Part shown: positions 1 to 8,022 of the stretch, piece after piece | How the letters are laid out: every line of letters starts with the position of its first letter | Numbering within the stretch: position 1 is the first letter of the stretch | Notes under the pieces: model-generated | Database searches by the model: none | What the model saw: the letters and a program-made list of their open reading frames with translations, nothing else | Told to the model about the DNA's origin: nothing | Translations under genes and position numbers: made by a program | Origin: an uncultured Alphaproteobacteria bacterium | GTDB lineage: Bacteria; Pseudomonadota; Alphaproteobacteria; RF32; CAG-239 | NCBI GenBank assembly: GCA_944391485.1 | Contig: CALXTQ010000004.1 | Span: 1 to 64,000, forward strand | Length of the DNA: 64,000 nucleotides | Direction: 5' to 3'

Positions 1-40
1 GCCAGCGTTCGTTCTGAGCCAGGATCAAACTCTCATATTA
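1..40 (-). rRNA. rrs: 16S ribosomal RNA, 5' end only
   Basis: Read on the minus strand, positions 33 to 1 give the universal 16S start beginning AGAGTTTGATCCTGGCTCAG and continuing AACGAACGCTGGC. Comparison with the E. coli 5' end puts the mature terminus near position 40. The gene runs out of the window at position 1, so only about 40 bases are present. A matching promoter lies about 200 bases upstream. Confidence 0.95.
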
Positions 41-234
41 AAATGATTTCTCAATCCTGTCTAAATCTTACTCATAAAGAATTTGCTTGGTTCCTTTATC
101 AGATACATTCAGACTTCATCTATATTATTCAAGATAATATCCGCCGTCTGCGTATCCTCTCTATCCCTTATTTACTACTTTCTTATAACCGCCGGGCGAT
201 TTTGCTCTTGGCTACCTCGCAGCCGGTGAGTGGG
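41..234 (-). other. 16S rRNA leader (precursor 5' region)
   Basis: This stretch lies between the rRNA promoter and the mature 16S end and should be transcribed as leader RNA removed by RNase processing. A short G+C-rich inverted repeat (GGCT...AGCC, near 210-225) sits just downstream of the likely start site. I could not find a convincing boxA antitermination motif. An open frame at 43-276 on the plus strand has no ribosome binding site and I do not treat it as a gene. Confidence 0.6.
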
Positions 235-263
235 TTTATAAGACCTTATTCCCCACATGTCAA
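235..263 (-). promoter_or_regulatory. rRNA operon promoter
   Basis: On the minus strand there is a consensus -35 TTGACA (263-258), a 17-base spacer and a -10 TATAAA (240-235). The 60 bases upstream (264-330) are almost pure A/T with A and T tracts, as expected for an UP element. Transcription would start near 228 and run into the 16S gene. Confidence 0.85.
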
Positions 264-443
264 CACAAAAAATTAAAAAAAATCGATTTTTTTCATATTT
301 TTTTATAACTCATTGAATAATTGAGGAAAAATATATTGAATTTTTCGACGCGGAAATGTTTCGGTTATTTCCTTTTTTTTAACCTTATGTGCGTTACAAT
401 GATTACAATACATGAATTCTGAGGTTAAAACAAGGTAATAAAA

Positions 444-872
444 ATGTTAAAAAACAATATTTTAATTATAACTTTGGTCTTAATACTTTCGGCCTGCGCT
501 ACAGAAAAAGCGCCGTTAAGCGGAGTCGACGGTTCCGCCATTCCGCCGGCGTTTGCGCATTTTCCGGACATTCCTTTTCCCGACAAATCTTTTATTGATC
601 TCGGCGAAACGAAGGCTCTGGGCAGCGGCGACAACTGGATCGGCAGTCTAGTCTTCACGACTCCGTACAACGCCAGCAGCGTTTTTGACTTCTATATGTC
701 GGAAATGCCCAAACTTAAATGGGTGGAAATAGCCACAGTCCGGGCCAAAATCAGCCATATGACCTATATCCGGGACAGTAGAGCCCTTCAAATTCTGGTC
801 GAATCGGACGGTTCGGAAGCGGCGAAAGTTACCATTACCGCGATTCCGAATCAGAGCGGACGGCGGCCGTAG
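444..872 (+). CDS. small lipoprotein of unknown function
   Basis: 142 residues. The N-terminus is a lipoprotein signal peptide with lipobox LSAC (Cys about residue 18), so the mature protein should be membrane-anchored on the periplasmic side. The remainder is a small alpha/beta domain with a segment FDFYMSEMPKLKW followed by two short strands. This 'FY...M...W' pattern is common in small bacterial lipoproteins, but I cannot assign a named family. The start is preceded by a weak AAGG-type ribosome binding site. Two TACAAT boxes (395-400 and 404-409) lie upstream and may belong to its promoter, though no good -35 is visible. The next gene follows 34 bases later and may be co-transcribed. Confidence 0.8.
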   Translation: MLKNNILIITLVLILSACATEKAPLSGVDGSAIPPAFAHFPDIPFPDKSFIDLGETKALGSGDNWIGSLVFTTPYNASSVFDFYMSEMPKLKWVEIATVRAKISHMTYIRDSRALQILVESDGSEAAKVTITAIPNQSGRRP

Positions 873-906
873 GGTATCCCCCTCGGACTTTAACGGAGAA
901 ACAGAC

Positions 907-1752
907 ATGCAGATAGAATTTTTTACTTTGGGCGGAAGCCAGTTTTGGGAAGACGTCTTTTTTTACCAGAAATGGCGAATCCAAAGAAATTACGATACAA
1001 AAGAATACCGTCTCCTTGATCCGTGGGATATCAGAAGGCACAGCGGCACATTTGAAGAGTGCCGTCAGGCTTTTTTAAAATATATAGAAATTTATGAGCT
1101 TTCCCGGCAGCGCGGCCACATGATTATTATGCTGCACGGCCTGGGAGACAGTAAAAACATTTTTAAGCCGATGTGGCGCGCAGCTCTGCAGCATGGTTAT
1201 ATGGCGGCGGCGATTAACTATCCATCGACAAGAAAAAGAATCGATGCCCATGTCCGACAACTGGAATTTTTGCTGAATAATCTGGAAGACGTGCAGGAAG
1301 TCTCTTTCATTACCAAAGGCTGCGGCGGCGTTATTCTGAGAAAACTTCTCAGCATCGAATCGCCCTGGCAGAAAAAACTTAAAATAAACAGAATCGTTCA
1401 GGTCTGTCCGCCTAACCAAGGCAGCCGCTTTTTCCGCTTTTTGGCAAAATGGCGTTTTTTCAACTGGATTCTGGGCCCAATGCTGAAAGAACTGACGCCC
1501 GAAGCAGCTCTTCATCTCCCCAATTTTGCCTCCAACCGGGTTTTCGGAATTATTTCCGCGGACTATCCGTTTAAGGGACTGGGCAATTTTATGCCCAAAC
1601 GCATCCGGGATATTCTTCCCGGCGAAGACGAAGCCGCTCTGACAAACGCCAAAGAGACGATTCACATCAGCAACTCAAAGCTCAATGTTTTTGAAAACAA
1701 AAAGGTCGTTAATGCCTGCATTAACTTCTTGAAAAAAGGGACTTTCAGCTGA
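907..1752 (+). CDS. alpha/beta-hydrolase-fold protein, probably catalytically inactive
   Basis: 281 residues without signal peptide. Residues 71-82 (HMIIMLHGLGDS) are a typical beta-strand and oxyanion-loop HG motif of lipase-like alpha/beta hydrolases. The nucleophile elbow expected as THSMGG or similar reads TKGCGG at 136-141, so the catalytic Ser appears replaced by Gly (a Cys follows at 139). Near the C-terminus relatives usually carry a catalytic His before a 'V..T..FL..G.F' tail; here the tail is present (VVNACINFLKKGTF) but the corresponding segment reads NSKLNV without His. The fold call is fairly secure. Loss of activity is inferred from by-eye alignment; a Cys nucleophile cannot be excluded. 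The preceding sequence carries a GGAG-type ribosome site. Confidence 0.75.
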   Translation: MQIEFFTLGGSQFWEDVFFYQKWRIQRNYDTKEYRLLDPWDIRRHSGTFEECRQAFLKYIEIYELSRQRGHMIIMLHGLGDSKNIFKPMWRAALQHGYMAAAINYPSTRKRIDAHVRQLEFLLNNLEDVQEVSFITKGCGGVILRKLLSIESPWQKKLKINRIVQVCPPNQGSRFFRFLAKWRFFNWILGPMLKELTPEAALHLPNFASNRVFGIISADYPFKGLGNFMPKRIRDILPGEDEAALTNAKETIHISNSKLNVFENKKVVNACINFLKKGTFS

Positions 1753-1770
1753 GATGCAAATATCAAAAAA

Positions 1771-1800
1771 CTGTAACAAAAATTTTTACTTTTGTATGCT
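1771..1800 (+). promoter_or_regulatory. possible promoter of the VirB6 cluster
   Basis: CTGTAA (1771-1776) is followed after 18 bases by TATGCT (1795-1800), just ahead of the first gene of the cluster. The region is AT-rich, but neither box is close to consensus and a TACAAT at 1800-1805 is an alternative -10. Confidence 0.25.
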
Positions 1801-1845
1801 ACAATTGATATTAGCATGAAGTATAAGCTTTAAAATGAGGGACTT

Positions 1846-2037
1846 ATGAGGGCGGTACTTATCAATATTCTGGTTTTGGCTGCATTTGCTCTGGCATATT
1901 ATGTGGACTTTTTCGGCTGGTTTACAAGTAAGTACGCTTTCTGGGGAGCATTGGGTTTAATTGTCATTGTTTTGCTGGCAGCCTTGAAAATCCTCGGCAA
2001 TCCCTGGCGCAAAGGACACGAAGATGACGAAATGTAA
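1846..2037 (+). CDS. small two-helix inner membrane protein
   Basis: 63 residues with two predicted membrane helices (about 4-20 and 30-49), a short loop between them and a charged tail ending GHEDDEM. The start has a good ribosome site (GAGGG, 5-7 bases upstream). Its stop overlaps the start of the next gene by 14 bases, so the two are translationally coupled. Position at the head of a VirB6 cluster and membrane topology suggest an accessory of the secretion system. No family recognised. Confidence 0.7.
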   Translation: MRAVLINILVLAAFALAYYVDFFGWFTSKYAFWGALGLIVIVLLAALKILGNPWRKGHEDDEM

Positions 2038-4540
2038 TTGGAAAACAGGCTTGGCTTTATTTTTCGGAGCATTGTTTCTGGCATCTCCCTGTCTGGCAGA
2101 AATATCGAATTCACTTGTAGAAAGTGATGTTAACAGTTTTGTTAAACAATCTTTACCTGCTAACGCGACAGAACTTTCGAATAAACAAGATGCTATCAAT
2201 AAAGAATACGATACTGCTAAGCTTGAATGGAAAAATGCAAAAGATGAATTAAAGAAAAAAATATATGATTTCAGAGGTCATTATGAATCAGTGTGGAGAA
2301 GAATAGGCACCTGGCTTGATTATCAATACGAGACAAAAATTGAAGCTATGTTTTCCGGCGATGCAAATGATTATGAAGATTACAAAAAAATGGTTAATTA
2401 TTATATTATGAAAGGTCGTTCATATCTCTCTGAAGAAGGAAACTCTCAAAAAATGGCTGAATTTGAAAAAGAAGCCGGAGAGTTACAACAACTGCTTGAC
2501 AAAACAAAACCTTTCTTAGACAGATTTAGAGAAGCCAAAAATAATAAAAACTCTCTGGGAGATCTTTCTGGTGATGTGAGAGTTTATACAGATCAATATG
2601 GTAATGAAATATATTTTAAAGTTTCGGCTGATAATACAATTGAAACAGTTCTTGGCGCTACAAGGGGATGTACTCCTCTTCCGGCAAAACTTGCGGAAGC
2701 AAAAAGCTGCCTTTTCTGCCCTCTATTTAAAAAAATTTTTAATGCTGCTCAAGTTATGACAACTAATTCTTTTTATGCCACATCCAATGCTTTGTCGATT
2801 GTTTTGGTTATCGGTTTCGGTATCTGGCTGGCATTCAAGATCATGGTGTTGGTCAGTTCCTTTACCAAACAGGATGGGCCGAAATTTGTTTCGGAAGCAT
2901 TAACTCAGGCATTTAAAGTTCTGGTGGCATATCTTTTGTTGAAAAACGCATCTTTTGTTTATACTCAACTTTTAGGTCCTTTATTAAAAGCCGGTATGGA
3001 ATTCGGTATGGCCATGCTCTTTGAAAAAGGCAGCTCTTACTTGAATGCCTGTAATGAAACTGAGGCCTTACAGAATTTAAATGGAGGTTTACTACCCACT
3101 TATTTATATACACAACTTGAATGTTATATTCAAGCTATTCAGGCTGAAATATCTGTTCCGCAAGCTATCGGCTCCAGCCTGATGTGTGTTTCACTCCATG
3201 CTGCAAAACAAGATCTAGATTTTATACTTACAATTGAAAATGTCATTCCTGATTTCAGCATGCTGATTGAAGGACTTATCATCTGGCTTTTTGCCTGGCT
3301 GCTTTCACTGGCATTTGCTTTCTATCTGCTGGATGCCGTTGTTCGTTTGGGAATCATCGGCGCATTAATGCCGTTCCTGATTGCCAGCTGGCCGATCAAA
3401 ATGACCTCCGGTTATACTAAAAAAGGCTGGGCAATGTTTATGAACACCCTCTTTACATTCGTTTTCCTCGGCCTGGTTATCAGCGTCAACGTCCAGTTGA
3501 TTATGCATTCCATGAGCGGCGGCGCCGGCGGACGAGCTGCTATCGAAAATGCGTTAAACAGTGATAGGGTAACAGAACTTAAAGAAATTTTGGATATTGG
3601 CTTTGCCGGCTTTTTAATCCTGATTGCCTGCTGTATCTTCGGCTTTAAATTAACAATGCAAGCCAGCAGTCTGGCCGGAGACATGGCCGGCGGCGGTGGT
3701 GGCGAAGGTATCGGAAACAAGCTTGGCGGTTTGGCTGCCAGCGCGGCAAAAGGCGCTGCTTTGGGAGCAGGGAAATTTACCTGGGGCGCTGCTAAGATCG
3801 GCGGCAATGTTACGGGCATTACGCCTAAACTGCGACAGGTCAAAGACAGCAGCAAAGCTGCTGCCAGCAGATTTATCGGCAGGATCTTCGGCGTTGGCAA
3901 AAACAGCGGCGCCGCCGGAGGCAGAAAAGCACGAGCCGCTGCCGCGGCTGGCAGAAACGGCGGCGCAGGAACCCCCTCTTCTCGCCAGTCTGGCAACGGG
4001 TTTACCATAAACGGCAGCCCGCAACAGGCGGAAAGAGTACAAAATGCCCAGCCCAGAACAAACAATGGCATAAATCCGTCCCAGAGGCCGGAAGTGCAGC
4101 GGGCTATGGCAGATGCAAATACCAGTATGCATAATTATGCCGGGCATAAGCACGATAATGCCGAAGCGTGGGATAAATACACCAAGTCTGAGCAGGCTCT
4201 TGGTTCCGCTCAAAGCGAAGCTACAGCGGCACGAACAATGGCGTCTAGAATGAAAAATACACCCGAAGCGGCAAAATACGAAGAAATCGCCCAGAAAGCC
4301 GAAGCAAAATATGCCGCTGTTCAAAAAGCTCACAGTCTGAACCAGCAGCGGGTTCAGGAAACCGAAAATAAAATGAACAGTGCGGCTGTTGATACTTACG
4401 TTAATCAACAAAAAGCCATCGCCATGAGACAGGGAAAATCTTTTGACGAAGATGCTGTCAGAGCTGAAGCTATGAGTAAAATTGCGGATATTCAGAAAGA
4501 TCTGGACACAATCATAAAGAATAGCCCGGAATTTAACTAA
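2024..4540 (+). CDS. VirB6/TrbL-family type IV secretion protein, copy 1
   Basis: 838 residues. Signal peptide at 1-25 (ending ...ASPCLA), a mostly helical periplasmic region to about 210, then a CLFC motif leading into the polytopic TrbL/VirB6 domain (about 235-565), and a Gly/Ala-rich then coiled-coil C-terminal tail rich in Gln and Ala. The hallmark segment FYLLDAVVRLG...LMPFLIA...TSGYTKKGW is shared with the three following genes. VirB6 proteins form the inner-membrane channel of type IV secretion machines; large tailed copies in tandem are typical of Rickettsiales-type systems. The DNA for the periplasmic region (about 2080-2700) and a loop (about 3040-3240) is visibly more AT-rich than the membrane domain, as if these parts evolve or exchange separately. 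Confidence 0.88.
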   Translation: MTKCNWKTGLALFFGALFLASPCLAEISNSLVESDVNSFVKQSLPANATELSNKQDAINKEYDTAKLEWKNAKDELKKKIYDFRGHYESVWRRIGTWLDYQYETKIEAMFSGDANDYEDYKKMVNYYIMKGRSYLSEEGNSQKMAEFEKEAGELQQLLDKTKPFLDRFREAKNNKNSLGDLSGDVRVYTDQYGNEIYFKVSADNTIETVLGATRGCTPLPAKLAEAKSCLFCPLFKKIFNAAQVMTTNSFYATSNALSIVLVIGFGIWLAFKIMVLVSSFTKQDGPKFVSEALTQAFKVLVAYLLLKNASFVYTQLLGPLLKAGMEFGMAMLFEKGSSYLNACNETEALQNLNGGLLPTYLYTQLECYIQAIQAEISVPQAIGSSLMCVSLHAAKQDLDFILTIENVIPDFSMLIEGLIIWLFAWLLSLAFAFYLLDAVVRLGIIGALMPFLIASWPIKMTSGYTKKGWAMFMNTLFTFVFLGLVISVNVQLIMHSMSGGAGGRAAIENALNSDRVTELKEILDIGFAGFLILIACCIFGFKLTMQASSLAGDMAGGGGGEGIGNKLGGLAASAAKGAALGAGKFTWGAAKIGGNVTGITPKLRQVKDSSKAAASRFIGRIFGVGKNSGAAGGRKARAAAAAGRNGGAGTPSSRQSGNGFTINGSPQQAERVQNAQPRTNNGINPSQRPEVQRAMADANTSMHNYAGHKHDNAEAWDKYTKSEQALGSAQSEATAARTMASRMKNTPEAAKYEEIAQKAEAKYAAVQKAHSLNQQRVQETENKMNSAAVDTYVNQQKAIAMRQGKSFDEDAVRAEAMSKIADIQKDLDTIIKNSPEFN

Positions 4541-4550
4541 GGACTGAAAA

Positions 4551-5819
4551 ATGACTAAAAGCATGAACATAGGCCGTTTTATAAAAGCACTGATGATTGT
4601 GCTTGCAGCCGTGTTTTTGCTTTCTGCATGCGACGTGGAAAAAGATCGAACAGCTTTTCCGACATCCAACCTGCAGGGCAAAGAAGTCAATCCTCAAATA
4701 CTGCAAGAACAAAGATCCTGCTGGCAAAGCGGCATTTTGGATACTTTGTATGACGGAATGGGAAAAGTTACATTCAACATGTATTCGCAGCTGACTTCCG
4801 GGGCGCTGACTTTTATGATGGTTGCGTTTGCCTTGTGGACAGCTTTTCGGCTTTTGAAATTTGTCGGTTCTTTTACCGAAGAATCCCCGTCTGAGCTGTG
4901 GAACGAGATATTGCGAAAATTATTCATCTGCTTTTTCTGCGGCTGGCTGGCATCGTCGACATCCGGAATGCTGACAGTTATGAATTCGGTTATTTTTCCG
5001 GTTTATAATGCCTTTTTGGAATTCGGCAGCGAAATTCTGACCAGCGCCACAAAAACCAGCGCGGCAAAAGGCAAAATCATTACTTTCTGGGGAGAAAACA
5101 TTGAGTTTTCACAGTCTGTTGTCTGCAAGGCAGAAAATCTGGAAAATGCAAAAATAGACAAGAATCTGGAAAGATTTCCGGATGCGCCACGGCAAATGAT
5201 GGGATGCCTGATTTGCGCCGTTAACGAAAGACTGTCCCTCGGTATGGCTCTGTCATTTAAAGTTCTTGCCGAGCCGGGAATTATGTCAACAATTACCGGA
5301 CTGCTGCTGCTGATCTGTTTTGTTTTTGTTAAACTCGGCTTTGTTTTCTATTTGATCGACAGCGTTTTCCGCATGACCATTATGCTGGTTCTGCTGCCGC
5401 TTTTAGTTATGTCCTTTGCCTTCAAAAAAACCGCAGGATGGATGAAAACTGGATTTCTGACGATCATTAACTCCGCCGCGCTCATGATGTTTATGGCGGT
5501 TATGATCGGCATGACTCTGCTCGCATTGGAACAAATCATGATCGACAGTGAAGATATTTTTGGCGAAAACGCCACAAAAGAATCTTTTAGAGAATTCAGT
5601 ATTCCGTTTATGTGTCTGCTGATGATCGCTTTCCTTATTTCTTCAAGCGTCAAAATAGCCAAACAAGTTACTGATTCGCTGGTTGGCGGCGGTGGCGACA
5701 CCAACTTTGCCAAACAGGGAGCGAAACTCGGCGCAGTTATTGCCAAATATCTTACGCTCCAGGGCGGTAAGGCTGTGCTTAAGGGCGGCAAAGCCCTTCT
5801 CAAAAGAGGGAAAAAATAA
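4551..5819 (+). CDS. VirB6/TrbL-family protein, copy 2 (predicted lipoprotein)
   Basis: 422 residues, the shortest of the four copies. The N-terminus is a lipoprotein signal with lipobox LLSAC, so the periplasmic N-terminus should be lipid-anchored. The TrbL/VirB6 membrane domain follows (about 75-390) with the shared FYLIDSVFRM...LLPLLVM...TAGWMKTGF block. The paired Cys motif of the other copies is reduced to one Cys (SCWQ). The tail is short and basic, with KGGKA repeats. A start codon eight bases after AGGA fits. Its stop overlaps the next start (TAATG), so copies 2 and 3 are translationally coupled. Confidence 0.88.
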   Translation: MTKSMNIGRFIKALMIVLAAVFLLSACDVEKDRTAFPTSNLQGKEVNPQILQEQRSCWQSGILDTLYDGMGKVTFNMYSQLTSGALTFMMVAFALWTAFRLLKFVGSFTEESPSELWNEILRKLFICFFCGWLASSTSGMLTVMNSVIFPVYNAFLEFGSEILTSATKTSAAKGKIITFWGENIEFSQSVVCKAENLENAKIDKNLERFPDAPRQMMGCLICAVNERLSLGMALSFKVLAEPGIMSTITGLLLLICFVFVKLGFVFYLIDSVFRMTIMLVLLPLLVMSFAFKKTAGWMKTGFLTIINSAALMMFMAVMIGMTLLALEQIMIDSEDIFGENATKESFREFSIPFMCLLMIAFLISSSVKIAKQVTDSLVGGGGDTNFAKQGAKLGAVIAKYLTLQGGKAVLKGGKALLKRGKK

Positions 5820-8011
5820 TGAAAAAGCCGGCTGACATATTCAACAAACTCAAAGCAGTCAAAATACTGCTCGGAACAGTATTGGCTGCCGTGTTTTTTT
5901 CTTTTAATGCTGCTGCAGGAACGCCTTGTGGAGAATGGGTCAATGGATGTCCAACCGGGGAATTATGTTGGAAGAGTGAAACAAAAGCTGATAATGTGGG
6001 ACCATCATATATGTCTTACCACTACATAAAATGTGTTTGTTCTAAAGAACAGCCCAGAACTTTTTTTGGTTTATTTAAAGATAATGACTTTATCCAAACT
6101 GATGAAAAATGTGAAGACTACGAATATAGGTCTGATTTAGGCGGAGCCGTAGAAGAAAGAACGCTCCAAAATGAAGATGGAGAGAAGATTAAACAAACGC
6201 GAAATATAGTCGATACGCCTGCTTCAGAAAGAAAAGATTTAAAAAATGATGGGTGGGAGAATGTAGAACCTCATAACTGCCAGGTTTCTGAAATGAGAGA
6301 GAAGTATCAGTCAAAATGCTACTCATGCGTGATTGTTAAAACACTGATAGAAACATTTATGACGGCCTGCAGCAAAGTTTATGACGTTTCCCGCGAGGCC
6401 GGCATCAAGCTGTTATTTATAGGCTCCTTGATCTGGCTGGTGGCTTTTGTCATCAAAAACGTTTCTTCGATGACCAATGTCGAACCGGCGACCATGATTA
6501 ATTCCCTGCTTGTGTTTTTCTTTAAGGTTATGTTTGCCGCAATTGTGATCAATGCCGGCATCGGGGTAATTATCAGCTATATGATCAATCCCATCCTGAC
6601 TGCCGGAGCGGACTTCGGTCTGGCTATCATGAATACGACCGCGGATATCACTTCGGCCTCCAACTCCTTTATTGTCGGCTCGCGGGAGGCTGCTCCAACA
6701 ATTGAAATAGCACAGGTGGCGAATGCTGACGGAACAGCGTCCAACATTATTTCCGCCGATGTTATGAACAAGCTGGTTTTGTTCACGGAAAATCTGGATA
6801 AAACGGTTTCAAACAATCTGGTCATCGGACATGCGATGACCTGCCATTCTATGTGGGCAGGCGCCTGGAAACTTACCAAAGACATCACTATTATAAATAT
6901 GTGGCTGTGGTTTTGCGGCGCGTCAATCTGGTTTGTCGGCTTCATGCTGACGCTCGGCATCTGTTATTATCTGCTTGATATTTCCTTCAAACTGGGATTT
7001 GCCATTATTGCCCTGCCGGTTGTCATCGGTTTGTGGCCGTTTAATATTACGCAAGGCAAACTGAAAGACTGTTTCAGCATTATTTTGAAATCAGCGGCTA
7101 CTTTCATGTTTTTGGCTCTGACGACAACTTATGCAACAGTTATTATCAGTCAAGCGTTTAATGGCACCTCAAGATTACTGAATGCCATCGAATCTGCCAA
7201 TAATACCGCTAATGCAAATTCGGCTGCCGCATCTGCTGATGCAGAATATATTTCCAATATTTTTGATATTACCGGACCTTACTTTATTATCATTATTATT
7301 GCTTTTCTGTATTCCATGAAGCTAATCGGCTCGACCGTAAAAAGCTATGCGGACAAATTCTTCGGAGACAGCGTCTTCGGCTCTGAATCTCCGATGCATC
7401 ACAAACTTACCCAAGTTACCGACTTTGTTGAGAAAAAAGCTATAAAAGCCGGCGGCGCCGCTTTGGGCGCGGCAACCGGAGCCGTTGGAAAAGGCGTTGA
7501 AAAAACTCTGGGAAAAGCCGGTAAATTCATCAGGAGCAAATTCAAAGGAAGCGACAAGAAGAAATCAGAGAGCCAAAATACCCTGACGACAGGCGGCAAC
7601 GCTACCAAGAAGGCAGGAACGGCCACAAAACAAACCGGCAAAGCCATGGAGCAGACTGGAAAAACGGTGGAGCAGACCGGAAAAGCGGCTGAAAAGGGCG
7701 GCAAAGCTGCCGCCAAGGGCGGACAGGGAATGATGAAAGGCGGCAAGGCCCTGTGCGGTACCGGGGTCGGCGCATTAATCGGCGTTCCGATGATTTTGGC
7801 AGGCGCCGCAGTTTTTGCAGCCGGCAAAGGCGTTGAATATGGCGGCAAAGCCGTAAAATACGGTGGAAAAGCTGTGAAAAAAGCCGGACAAGCCACGAAA
7901 AAAATCGGCGAAAAGATGGAGAAAGCCGGCGAGAAAATGGAAAAGGTCGGAAAAAAATGGCAGACGGGAGAAGCCGACTCTGATCAGCCCAAAGACGCGC
8001 GGACAAAGTGA
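5819..8011 (+). CDS. VirB6/TrbL-family protein, copy 3, Cys-rich periplasmic domain
   Basis: 730 residues. Signal peptide at 1-35, then a periplasmic domain (about 36-165) with at least eight cysteines, probably disulfide-bonded, ending at KCYSC, which matches the C-x2-C motif before the first channel helix in the other copies. The TrbL/VirB6 domain spans about 170-515 with the FxLLDISFKLG-type block and a periplasmic loop near 275-330. The last 200 residues are a low-complexity Lys/Gly/Ala tail repeating about every seven residues (KxGKAxxKxGKA), probably cytoplasmic and able to bind nucleic acid or acidic partners. The DNA for the Cys-rich domain (5930-6310) is markedly AT-rich against its surroundings. 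Confidence 0.87.
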   Translation: MKKPADIFNKLKAVKILLGTVLAAVFFSFNAAAGTPCGEWVNGCPTGELCWKSETKADNVGPSYMSYHYIKCVCSKEQPRTFFGLFKDNDFIQTDEKCEDYEYRSDLGGAVEERTLQNEDGEKIKQTRNIVDTPASERKDLKNDGWENVEPHNCQVSEMREKYQSKCYSCVIVKTLIETFMTACSKVYDVSREAGIKLLFIGSLIWLVAFVIKNVSSMTNVEPATMINSLLVFFFKVMFAAIVINAGIGVIISYMINPILTAGADFGLAIMNTTADITSASNSFIVGSREAAPTIEIAQVANADGTASNIISADVMNKLVLFTENLDKTVSNNLVIGHAMTCHSMWAGAWKLTKDITIINMWLWFCGASIWFVGFMLTLGICYYLLDISFKLGFAIIALPVVIGLWPFNITQGKLKDCFSIILKSAATFMFLALTTTYATVIISQAFNGTSRLLNAIESANNTANANSAAASADAEYISNIFDITGPYFIIIIIAFLYSMKLIGSTVKSYADKFFGDSVFGSESPMHHKLTQVTDFVEKKAIKAGGAALGAATGAVGKGVEKTLGKAGKFIRSKFKGSDKKKSESQNTLTTGGNATKKAGTATKQTGKAMEQTGKTVEQTGKAAEKGGKAAAKGGQGMMKGGKALCGTGVGALIGVPMILAGAAVFAAGKGVEYGGKAVKYGGKAVKKAGQATKKIGEKMEKAGEKMEKVGKKWQTGEADSDQPKDARTK

Positions 8012-8022
8012 GCAGGTGTGAA

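Noticed and set aside
43-276. Plus-strand open frame across the 16S leader
   Set aside because: It begins beside the rRNA end, has no ribosome site and covers the rRNA promoter.
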